From assembly GCA_030267965.1 (NCBI GenBank), contig BRYA01000027.1:1-31961 (forward strand): 31,961 bases of DNA. Direction: 5' to 3'. This document shows, in pieces, positions 10,242 through 18,635 of the stretch. The position numbers and the translations under genes were made by a program. Source of the DNA: Triparma columacea (lineage: Eukaryota; Sar; Bolidophyceae; Parmales; Triparmaceae). The notes beneath the pieces were generated by a model, which was given only the letters and a program-made list of their open reading frames with translations, was not told the origin of the DNA and searched no databases. Numbering within the stretch: position 1 is the first letter of the stretch; every line of letters begins with the position of its first letter.

Positions 10242-10673
10242 ATGTCCAAATCTCCTCCCTCTACGCTTCTCTTCTGTCTAGTCTCTCCAAACTCCAAGCC
10301 CCTCTACTCTGCTACCCTCAACAACCTCTCCACCTCCTCCTCCACCCTCCCCCGCTCCCAGTACTACAACTTCCTCCTCCACTCTGGCCTGGACCTCGTC
10401 TCCCACTACCGCAACCTGACCCCTCACTGCAACCTGCGAACCATTGACTCTATGCCCCCCCACCAGATTTCTTGCTACCTCACCCCCTCGGGGTACGCGT
10501 TCCTGCTGCTGCACCCCCCGCTATCGCAGGACAGCGTGGGGGGTTTCTTCAAGGATGTGGGAGAGGTTTGGGTTAAGTTGGTGATGGGAGGGTTGTGGGA
10601 GAGGGAGAGCGTGGTGGAGAGCAAAGGATTTGATGATAGGGTGAGGGCGATTGCTAGGAGGTACCTGAGCTGA
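10242..10673 (+). CDS. TRAPPC2: TRAPP complex subunit 2 (sedlin), 143 aa
   Basis: This intronless gene matches the sedlin fold along its whole length. The N-terminal strand LLFCLVSPNSKPLYSA is followed by the helix FLLHSGLDLVSHYRNL, then LRTIDSMPPHQISCYLTPSG and YAFLLLHP. The end is SVGGFFKDVGEVWVKLVM and FDDRVRAIARRYLS, as in sedlin C-termini. TRAPPC2 (Trs20) is an adaptor subunit of the TRAPP tethering and Rab1-GEF complexes in ER-Golgi traffic. The paralogue TRAPPC2L is less likely, because the NLRTIDSM..H segment and the closing helix fit sedlin better. The start is supported by a Met right before the first strand and a C-rich upstream leader. Confidence 0.88.
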   Translation: MSKSPPSTLLFCLVSPNSKPLYSATLNNLSTSSSTLPRSQYYNFLLHSGLDLVSHYRNLTPHCNLRTIDSMPPHQISCYLTPSGYAFLLLHPPLSQDSVGGFFKDVGEVWVKLVMGGLWERESVVESKGFDDRVRAIARRYLS

Positions 10674-11048
10674 GAGAACGGGGCGGGGTTGGAGGGTCTT
10701 GAGGTGGAAGAGAAGGAGGAAGCATCTAGCACGAAGAGGACAAGAATCAATCATCAATTTTACAACCGCCATAGATTTTACAATAAGACCACAAATCTCT
10801 TATTAACATGCTCGTTCCACACACTTACGCAATTCGCATCTGCGCTTTGCTATTGCATCTCAATGTTTATCTACCGTCTCCAGCTGTGAGGAGCGAAGGG
10901 TGTTTAGGGTTGGGGGTGGAGGGTGGGGTTGGAGGGGCCCTTCTGCACATTTACACAACATCGGGCCGTCGGTTCGCTCTCTCTTTCTCTCTCTATCTCT
11001 CTCTCTCTCTCTATCTCTCTCTATCTCTCCCCCCCACCCCCCCTTCCC
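10674..11048. other. Convergent intergenic region with CT microsatellite
   Basis: The 3' ends of TRAPPC2 (+) and the mitochondrial-type gene (-) face each other here. The region holds a (CT)n-rich microsatellite at about 10979-11028, interrupted by CTAT units, and G-rich stretches. No coding signal was seen. Confidence 0.6.
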
Positions 11049-11432
11049 TCACCTCTTCCCATCCCTCTTCTTCTTCCTCCTTGCAACGTTAGAGCACGGC
11101 CTCTTCATCTTGTTAGCCTTCTTCCCCCTCCTCGCGTTCCTATTCATACGCCAAAGGAAGGGGAGACCCTCTAGTATGGCGGGAAGGGTGAAGGTGGGGA
11201 AATTGAAAGAGATGGGAGCGGCCAAGAGGGGAGCGGCCATGAGGGGAGCGTTTTTGGCATTGTAGGTGCTTAAAGAAGGGATATTGACGATGGATTGTGT
11301 GGGAGACGCAGATGCTAATGAACGAGCCCCGCAAATAGCAGTGAATGTAGACGATTGGAGGGAATGGAGGGTTGGAAAGGACAGCGTCTGAGACAGCAGT
11401 GTCCTTTTTACCAAAGTTAGGGATCTAAACAT
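11049..11432 (-). CDS. Small mitochondrial-type protein with basic C-terminal motif, 127 aa
   Basis: The start is the ATG at 11432 (ACC ATG TTT context), giving MFRSLTLVKRTLLSQTLSF. The first 45 or so residues are rich in Ser, Thr, Leu and Arg with no acidic residues, a typical mitochondrial presequence. The middle is a hydrophobic Pro/Ala-rich stretch (MAAPLLAAPISFNFPTFTLP). The C-terminus is very basic and compact: NARRGKKANKMKRPCSNVARR. This tail looks like a conserved RNA- or ribosome-binding motif, so a mitochondrial ribosomal or ribosome-associated protein is a reasonable guess. I cannot name the family. The gene is intronless and divergent from the inositol phosphatase gene. Confidence 0.65.
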   Translation of the reverse strand: MFRSLTLVKRTLLSQTLSFPTLHSLQSSTFTAICGARSLASASPTQSIVNIPSLSTYNAKNAPLMAAPLLAAPISFNFPTFTLPAILEGLPFLWRMNRNARRGKKANKMKRPCSNVARRKKKRDGKR

Positions 11433-11785
11433 GGTGACAAAGGAATTGAGGTACTTTAGGGGGGCGTATGGTGGTAATTCTTGGGTAATTCTTCGGAGCA
11501 GCAAATTGGTCAATTATAAACAGGCAAGAAAGAGAAATGGGAGAAGTTTTACCCAGGGCTCATCATAAATCTAACTCATTCCCCCCCCACAAGCCGTCTA
11601 GCGTTGTTTTTTTAAGATCTGTTGCTTCTGTTATATTATCTGAGGCAGCATTCCTTCCAGACATCCGAAAGGCTTCTCCCCAGGCGAAAATCCAACCCAA
11701 ACCTGCAAAGACCCCCGATCATATCCCTCTGAACTCAACTCAACTCGGCATAAACGCACTCATTCTCTCTTCCTTCGCCCTCAAA
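11433..11785. other. Divergent intergenic region
   Basis: These 353 bp separate the mitochondrial-type gene from the phosphatase start. The phosphatase frame stays open upstream to an ATG at 11537, so part of this stretch could be an N-terminal extension. I treat it as leader because the ATG at 11786 sits in a better context (AAAATGAC). Confidence 0.45.
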
Positions 11786-14122
11786 ATGACACATCCCCCG
11801 CCTCTCCTTCACACAACGACCCCGGATGTAGAAACATCAAACGGGACAACCTCCAACCCTGAGGCAGTGGCAAAGATTAGAGAGGCTTGGATATCCAACC
11901 AGCTCCGTCGTCGCCAGGCTGAGTTCACCGAGTACAAGAATGCGAACGTCTTCACCGGGACGTGGAACGTCAACGCTAAGAAGATGGACCCCTCGGCCTC
12001 CCTTGCCTCGTGGTTGTTCCCACCCTCAACCCCATCCCCCCCTGACATAATAGCCGTAGGTTTCCAGGAGATAGTCGATCTTAATGCTGTGAACGTAGCC
12101 GTGGACTCCAAGGCTTCCCAGCGCTCCGTCTTCTGGCAGGAAACCATCCTCAGGACCCTAACTTCCAACAACAGGCACTACACACTTGTCCAGGAGGTGC
12201 ACCTAGTCGGCATGCTGCTGTGCGTGTACGTGCAGAACAAACACCTACCGCACGTCAGCAACGTCAGTTGCAACACGGTCGGGGTCGGAGTCATGGGGGT
12301 CATGGGGAACAAGGGGGGGGTTAGCGTAAGGTAAGTTATGTGAGGAAGCATGTTGACAACCTTTCAGAACATCACCTGACCCCCCCCCNNNNNNNNNNNN
12401 NNNNNNNNNNNNNNNNNNNNNNNNNNNNNNNNNNNNNNNNNNNNNNNNNNNNNNNNNNNNNNNNNNNNNNNNNNNNNNNNNNNNNNGAGGTAAGGGGTGG
12501 TGGGAGGGGGGGAGTGGATAGAAACGAAGATAAGATTCTAACCCGCCTCCCCACCCCCTGCCCCTCATCCCCCCTCAGACCCTCCGCAAGCACGACCAAC
12601 TGAACATCGAGCGCGGCAACTCCAGCGTGTTCCAAGGATTCTCCGAGTCTGTCCTCTTGTTCCCTCCCACCTACAAGTACCAGCCCAACACGGACCTCTA
12701 CGAATGCCGCCCAGACAAGAAGCTCCGTGCTCCCGCCTGGTGCGACCGTGTCCTCTGGCATGAGGCAGACGAGGGCACGGTTGAGTGCCAGGTATACGAG
12801 AGGGCGGAACTTAACATTAGCGACCACAAACCCGTCATGGCGACGTTTACTTGCAGGATTAAGAACATCAACACGGAGAAGAGGTCGGATGTGTACTCTG
12901 AGGTGATGAGGAGGTGAGGAGTAGAGAGGAGTAGAGAGGAGAGGACAGGAGTGGGGGGGGACAACAATGGTAATTGCTAACCTCTCCCCTCTCGCCCCCA
13001 CCCTTTGTAGCCTCGACAAACGGGAGAACCAGTCCCTCCCTAAGGTTGACCTCGACAAGGTCACCATCGACTTCAAGAGCCTGTACTACGACAACAAGTC
13101 CACAGCCTCCATAACCCTCACCAACACGGGGACGAGCAACGCGCACTGGAGGCTGGTTCCGAAGCTGGAGGATGAAGCTCTTTGCAAGGAGTGGGTGCAG
13201 GTTAGCCCGACATTCGGGCTGCTGGTCAAGGGGGAGAGCTGCGAGATCAATTTCAGCGTCCAAATCGACAATGAAACAGCCATGAAACTTAGCAATAATG
13301 AGGAGAACCTCGACGACATTCTCATCCTTCGCCTTGAAAACGGCCGCGACCACTACCTCACGGTATCGGGGAAGTACGCCCGCTCCTGCTTCGGCATGAA
13401 TGTTCGCGATCTAGTTTTGATCTCCGAACCCGTTCGGGATGTGCCCCTCGACCCAAAGGGCCGTATCGATTTCGAAGCCTCCCACCCTCCCGCCTCCCTT
13501 TCGGTCCCCAAGGAGCTCTGGAGGATAGTCGATGCAATATGCGATAAGGGACTCCACGAGAAGGACCTCTTCCTGACGCCAGGCTTCGCGGCTGAAGTTA
13601 AGCAGATAAGGGAGGTGAGGAACGACAAGGAGTCGACGAGGAGAGAATAGATTCGGAAGGTATTTGAGGGAAACACAATGAAGTAAAAGCTAACCTTTTT
13701 CGGACGTCGCTTCGCTCCCTCTGTCATCGCAGTGCCTCGACACCAATAGCGACTTTGGATTGTTTCACATCCACAGCATGGCCGAAGTCCTGGTGAGCTT
13801 CCTCGCCTCCTTAAGCGAACCTATAGTTCCGAGCACCTTATTCCCTACTCTTGAGATCGACCAGGGCAACATCATGCCCTGGTCCAGGAGATTCCTTGAG
13901 GAACTCCCTCCCATCCATTACAACTGCTTCGTCTACATAATATCCTTTTTCAGGGAGATTCTCCTCTTCAGCAACTCCAACAACCTCTCGCCGGCGAAAC
14001 TTGCGAGAGTATGCACGTCCTGTCTGATAAGAAACGACGATGCGACCAGGGGGGGCAAAGGTGATCGTAGCAGGAACATGAGCCTCATCTTCCTCCACTT
14101 TCTCACGACGAACTCGATTTAG
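11786..14122 (+). CDS. OCRL/INPP5B-like inositol polyphosphate 5-phosphatase with ASH and RhoGAP-like domains
   Basis: Exons are 11786..12330, (gap), 12579..12913, 13011..13614 and 13733..14122; the last two introns (97 and 118 nt) close in phase. Phosphatase motifs are FTGTWNVN, PDIIAVGFQEIVDLN, GVMGVMGNKGGVSV, then APAWCDRVLWH and ISDHKPVMATF. The central GDxNYR and histidine motifs are missing because a run of N replaces that part. The ASH domain (about KVTIDFKSLYYDNKST to ESCEINFSVQI) and a C-terminal RhoGAP-like domain (FGLFHIHSMAEVLVSFLASL) follow, exactly the OCRL/INPP5B order. Family members remove the 5-phosphate from PI(4,5)P2 and PI(3,4,5)P3 on endosomes, Golgi and ciliary membranes. 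No PH domain or clathrin box was seen N-terminally. The ATG at 11786 was preferred over one at 11537. Confidence 0.93.
12389..12486. other. Assembly gap (98 N)
   Basis: A run of N falls between the first exon donor (12331) and the acceptor at 12578 of the phosphatase gene. The family needs well over 100 residues between the flanking motifs, so the true missing sequence must be longer than the gap shown unless most of it was lost. The size is probably a placeholder. A C8 run borders it on the left and a G-rich stretch follows shortly on the right. Confidence 0.97.
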
Positions 14123-14227
14123 GGGGGAGGGGCTAGGGGGTGAGGGGAGGCGTGGGGGGGGGGGGAGGCAAATGTATAATAAGTGGAAAAGAAATATATC
14201 ACACAGAAACGAATGGCAGAGGATCTA

Positions 14228-14896
14228 CTACTTGTTTACGTTTGCTTTCGGCTTCGCCAAGAAGGTCCTGTAATCTATCACGAACTTGTTCATTGTAACG
14301 GTTCCGAAATCTGTACCTTCGTCGAGGAAGTGATTCACAACGTCGTCGGTTGGATAATCGTGGTCGACCCGCGCCAACGTCATGTGAAAAAGAGTCTTCC
14401 GCTCCTCGACATGAGCTCCAGCATCTGCAATGACTTTCTCGATACTGCGAGCAAAGTCAAATAACCTTTGCTGGCCTTCATCCGAAGGCATCCCATGCAA
14501 ATAGACAGTCTTCCCGTCATGATCCAAATTGCAACCGAAGCTGTCGTAGGAGAATTGGATGGGCGACCACTCCCAATTGCTAAGCCCGTCTATGATCGCC
14601 TTCTTCTCAGTCTTTGTGTAACAGCAGAAGTAATACATGGATGTGTGTAGCCCAAACGCAACATTGTCTGTAGAGGAGACGTTTCCAGCGGACCTTATGT
14701 AGTTCTCTGCTTTGTAGGCCTCAAGCATCGTGGAGGGGTGTGTCGGGGAGATCTTAAAGAGAGCATTGAAGTTCTCGGATCCTTCAAAGCCGGCATCAGA
14801 GCAAGAGTCGGGACAGTCCCCATCGATCTTCTCGCAGACGTCAGTGCTGGAGGAAACAGAGGTGAATAGGGCAGAGAAGATGAGTGCCCAGAGCAT
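14228..14896 (-). CDS. Secreted 2H phosphoesterase-like protein, 222 aa
   Basis: The start ATG at 14896 opens a signal peptide (MLWALIFSALFTSVSSS) followed by a Cys-rich segment (CEKIDGDCPDSC). Two short motifs, GLHTSMYY (His84) and LFHMTLARV (His171), are spaced like the paired HxT/S motifs of the 2H phosphoesterase superfamily (LigT, CPDase, AKAP7-like). That family cleaves 2',3'-cyclic phosphates or 2'-5' linkages. This assignment rests on the two motifs and the alternating strand/helix pattern around them, not on wider similarity. The enzyme would act outside the cell or in the secretory pathway. The gene has no intron and is convergent with the phosphatase gene. Confidence 0.65.
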   Translation of the reverse strand: MLWALIFSALFTSVSSSTDVCEKIDGDCPDSCSDAGFEGSENFNALFKISPTHPSTMLEAYKAENYIRSAGNVSSTDNVAFGLHTSMYYFCCYTKTEKKAIIDGLSNWEWSPIQFSYDSFGCNLDHDGKTVYLHGMPSDEGQQRLFDFARSIEKVIADAGAHVEERKTLFHMTLARVDHDYPTDDVVNHFLDEGTDFGTVTMNKFVIDYRTFLAKPKANVNK

Positions 14897-15888
14897 GATT
14901 GACTTGGGAGAATGCGAAGGGGAGACGAGGTGCAAGAATTAGGTGTAGGTGGGGAGAAGGAAGGGGGGGTGGGGGGAGGTTCAATCTGGCTTGTATTGTA
15001 CAACAAACGGTGAACAAGAAATCAGGTCGATTTTGTTGTTTTGTTGCAGATTTTCTGTTAAAATAGAGGTAATTGCTGATCTCACGACCGTAACGAGTGA
15101 GGGTTGCTGACTGTGTTCATACCACATCAACGCCCCCTAGAGATGCTTACTCCCTTCAATACAAGCATTACGGTTCGAACTGTACATCGTTATTTCTGAC
15201 ACAAATCGAAAATCGGCAAAATTAAATTGTCTACTTTATACCTACAAAATATTTATTGATATTAACAATCAAATTAATGCATTCAAAGTGAATATATAGT
15301 GCTATCAAACTTTTTTTGACATCTCAAAAATATAATTTTAGTAATGCTCAAATATAACTTGATATATGCAATTATCATAATAATATTGTATTTTTAATGT
15401 ATTAGTATATTTATATTACCTAAATAATCATTTGAATTTTCTCAGGTGTAATATATTTTGTTAAATGATTTTCTGTACAATTATGAATCAAATAAACAAT
15501 ATCAATACAAATATAAAGATGCTTTACTCACAACAAAGAATTTAGAAGACTTTTGAAACATGTTGCGAGCAAGGCGATTTGACACGATTTGATATAATAT
15601 GCTCTTAGGAGTAGTTATCGTCGATCTTTTTACCCTTGGTTAGGTCCTGGTTTTGGGCCTTGTGGCTTTTTCCTGCTTCCTCTTTTCCTGGTTTCACATG
15701 CTGATAAATGACGAGTACGATACAATGCCCATAACACTTTGGCACGCCGCTCACACACACACCACATTATTGCGACATCGGTCACACTGGCTTTAGGAAA
15801 GAAAAAGGCGTGTTTCTTGCAGCTACCCTGGCAGCTAGCTACCCAGGCCGTTTATTTCAACTTCTCCTTCCCCTCGACTCCCATCAGC
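14897..15888. other. Long non-coding interval with AT-rich core
   Basis: No supported gene was found on either strand. The middle 360 bp (15181-15540) are about 21% GC by count, against clearly GC-rich flanks, with many TATA/TTAA words and T or A tracts. The 3' part (15541-15888) returns to mixed composition and probably contains the 3' UTR of the small secreted-protein gene. I saw no tRNA, snRNA or rRNA signature. Confidence 0.8.
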
Positions 15889-16245
15889 CTACTTCCCCAC
15901 AGTCCCTGACCTGTCTAACCGCCTGGCCTTGTCTACTGCGTTCTCGAGTGTCCTTTCGAAGTTCTCCTGTGCCTTTTTGAGCTTGGGGAAGACCTCTCCA
16001 AAGTCTGTGTGGGCGGCGTTGAATAGCGTGGGGGGTCCAAACTTTGATTGGCGTCTCATCTCTGCCTCGACGTCTTCGTCTTCTATGTGATACATCCGGT
16101 TGGGGTCTGCCTGCTGGAGCCTTTCGATTTCCTCCTTTGACAGCTTGTTCCAGGTTGCCCGAGGAGGGAGGGTGAATGGTTTACTCGAGCCTATGATGAG
16201 CGTGAGGAGCGAGGCGACGACCAAAGGTGATAAGTGAAAAGGCAT
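15889..16245 (-). CDS. Small secreted or plastid-targeted protein, 118 aa
   Basis: The start ATG at 16245 gives a signal peptide, MPFHLSPLVVASLLTLIIG, followed by SSKPFTLPPRATW. This could be a secreted protein or a secondary-plastid precursor with Phe near the cleavage site. The mature part is charged and mostly helical: KLSKEEIERLQQADPNRMYH, DEDVEAEMRRQSKFG and KKAQENFERTLENAVDKARR. No family was recognised. The start lies about 55 bp inside the longest possible reading frame of the transporter gene on the same strand, so the two transcripts either overlap or the transporter ends earlier by splicing. Confidence 0.7.
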   Translation of the reverse strand: MPFHLSPLVVASLLTLIIGSSKPFTLPPRATWNKLSKEEIERLQQADPNRMYHIEDEDVEAEMRRQSKFGPPTLFNAAHTDFGEVFPKLKKAQENFERTLENAVDKARRLDRSGTVGK

Positions 16246-18552
16246 GATATACTCCGATGTATTCCAACCTTTTCTTCGTCTCGCTTCACTCGTCGTAGTA
16301 GCTCCGCTCGCCATGCCTCACCTGTATCTCCAGCTGCCTGCGCAACAATTCCCTTCTCAGCGTCCGACTGCTTTGACTCCCACGCCCAGTGTGCGCGCCA
16401 TCCTGCCTTTCCGAACGTCAAGAGGGCAGAGAAGGCCCAGAGTAGCACGATTTGCATGCCCACGGTGAGGATCTCCTTTGCGCACTCCTCCAGCTCCTGG
16501 GAGGGCTCCGACTTTACGATGACGCACCCGCTCGCCTTGGCCTTGATGTCCATGACGACCCCGGGGAAGAGCGTCCCCGCCGAGTGTCCTAAGATGTTGT
16601 AGACGACCATACTGACGGATGACGAGAAGGGCCTTATGCTCTTGGGCACGGCGCTAAGGCAAATTCCGACAGCGGCCGGGACGATGGCCCCTCCGAAAAA
16701 GAGGAGGAGCCAGATGCACGGCATGAGCAGTCCCATCTCCTTGACGAACGCGGCAGGGAGGGCGACGAGTAGGGCGAGGACTCCCAGGGTCAAGATGATC
16801 TTGGTTGTCCTAGCAACGCCCTCGGGCCCCTTGTAGCCTCCGAGGTAGTCGACGAGCCAACCACCAAAGATGACTCCGAAGACAGGCCCGGTCGCGCTGA
16901 CCAAGGTGAAGGCTCCCAGTGCGTCCTTGTAGGGGACTTGGAGCACCTCCACAATGTACTGTATGATCCAGAACTGGATACCAGCGACGACAAAGTACAG
17001 CGCAGAGAGGCCGAGCGAAGTCCAGACGAAAACCCGGGACCTCCAGAGGATTCTAAGTTGTGGTGCATTTTGGAGGGGTGGGTATGGTAAGGTGAGTTGT
17101 TGTGGAGATTTATTAATCGCCGTGTCGCCGCTCCCCCCCCTTACCTGCTTCCAGATGCTAATGTTGGCGGCATTCTTGCCCCCCTCGATGTAAACCCAGA
17201 GACTGTCGGTTCTTTCCCTGGGGTCCGAAGGCGGAGCATTCGCGTCTGTCTGCCCTTTGTCCTTGGGAGTTTGAGGCGTAACGATCTTGTTGGTAATGAA
17301 GTACCTCTTGGGGACGAAGATGCAGGCAACGCAGAGGGGAATGAGGAGACAGACCTGGAGAAAGATGGCGTACTTCCACTTGCAGTACCAGCAGCCACCG
17401 GGGCAGTCGAAGGGCTTGCAGCACGAGGACAGATCCCATTCGACCCCGCTGCACGTGACTGAGTCAACCCCGCAGCACGTGTCTGTGACGGGTAAAATGA
17501 GCCGTTGAGAGAGTCTCAGTCAGTTAGTGAGAAAGTTCACTAAAGTGTTTTTCTTTTCTGTTAGGGTCCTTCTACCTCACCTATATTACTCCATATACTT
17601 CCTACACAGTCCCCTCCGTTTCCGCAGCAGTCGTCAAACTCTTTCGGGACCTCCTTATGGCAGTACGGTGGATTTGCCTTTCCGTTCTCAGCCAAGTACC
17701 CGGAGAAAAGGTAGCCGAGCATGACGCCCAACGGGATACCTGCCTGGAGGAGCGACATCCAGAGGGTCCTGAGGCTCGGGATTGCGAACTGTAAGGGTTT
17801 TGGCGGTCCGCATCGTGGAGGGGGAGTTTTTTTTTTTTTTTTTTTCGCACGAGAAGGGTGAGCCAAGCGTAAAAAATCTAAAACCATTTTATTTTGCCCA
17901 AGCCCCCTCCCCCCCCCCCCCACCTTACCTCGTCGACCCACACAGGAAGGTAAATGAGGATGCAAGCCTGAGAGATTCCGATGGCTAGCTTGCACCCTAA
18001 CAGTATGAAAGACCCCGCGCAGTTGCCTTCCGGGTTGGTGCATACCGGCGAAAAAGCGAACATGGCGCAGAAGAAGGTGTTGAGGGCGAGGCTTACGCAG
18101 ACGCAGATCTTGGGGTTGTAGCGGGAGAGGAGCTGCCCGGCGAAGGGGGACATGAAGAGGGTGCCGATGTAAGGGAAAGCGCCGAGGAGGCCCTGCTGAC
18201 CTGGCGTCAGCCTGAAGTCGACGGTGATGAACTCGAGGACAGCGGGGGTTCCGCCGGAGTCAAAGTTGAGCAACATCTCCAAGAGGAAGAGCACACAGAA
18301 GAGCAGCTTGATCACCCACATCTTGGGCTCCTTTTCCTGCTTCGTAAGCGGGGACGTGTCGTCCTCCAGCTCCATCCTCGTCGCCTTTGTTCCCCCCTGA
18401 ATCAATGAGATGAATCGTTGACGGGTCAGGATAGGTTGGGGAATGAGAGGAAGAGAGTTAGCGGGGAGGACCAGACTATTCAACCCAGCACTCGTTAGGA
18501 ATCCCCACACCTCAGCTACCCAACTTACCCGATTTTCTTGTGATTTCCCCAT
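16191..18552 (-). CDS. 12-TM major facilitator superfamily transporter (spinster/organic-anion-like)
   Basis: Exons are 18552..18529 (MGKSQENR), 18396..17929, 17788..17581, 17482..17145 and 17052..16191; introns are 132, 140, 98 and 92 nt. The first three junctions are in phase. The last is off by one nucleotide, although TM7 lies directly after it and the frame is required. Twelve hydrophobic segments are visible: TM1 LLFCVLFLLEMLL, TM2 GAFPYIGTLFMSPFAG, TM5 LLQAGIPLGVMLGYLFSGYL, TM7 SLGLSALYFVVAGIQFWI and TM12 VGMQIVLLWAFSALL. A long Cys-rich loop between TM5 and TM6 (DDCCGNGGDCVG, DTCCGVDSVTC, SSCCKPFDCPGGC) is unusual and probably disulphide-bonded outside or in the lumen. The substrate is unknown. 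The C-terminal end is uncertain, between a donor-like GTGAG at about 16322 and the stop at 16191. Confidence 0.82.
17827..17845. repeat. Homopolymer T19 (intronic)
   Basis: A T run on the + strand (A run in the transcript) sits inside the second intron of the transporter gene. Confidence 0.95.
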
Positions 18553-18635
18553 TTCCAAACAGATCCTGGCAAGCTGATTTCGGATTGATCCGAACTTGAT
18601 TGTCAAAAGTCAAAGAGGTTTCATTAATCATAAAA
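18553..18635. promoter_or_regulatory. Short divergent promoter region (83 bp)
   Basis: Only 83 bp separate the start codons of the transporter (-) and the Kelch gene (+), so both 5' UTRs and promoters must overlap here or start within it. No consensus element could be identified with confidence. Confidence 0.5.

Noticed and set aside
11537..11785. N-terminal extension of the 5-phosphatase
   Set aside because: It is possible, but the extension has low-quality composition and the ATG at 11786 has a better context.
12245..13076. ORFs running through the N gap
   Set aside because: The frames are only open because N codons contain no stops; they oppose the phosphatase exons.
15165..15195. GGTTCGAACTG, resembling a tRNA T-loop
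   Set aside because: The matching acceptor and D-arm sequences are absent, and the adjacent DNA is the AT-rich island.
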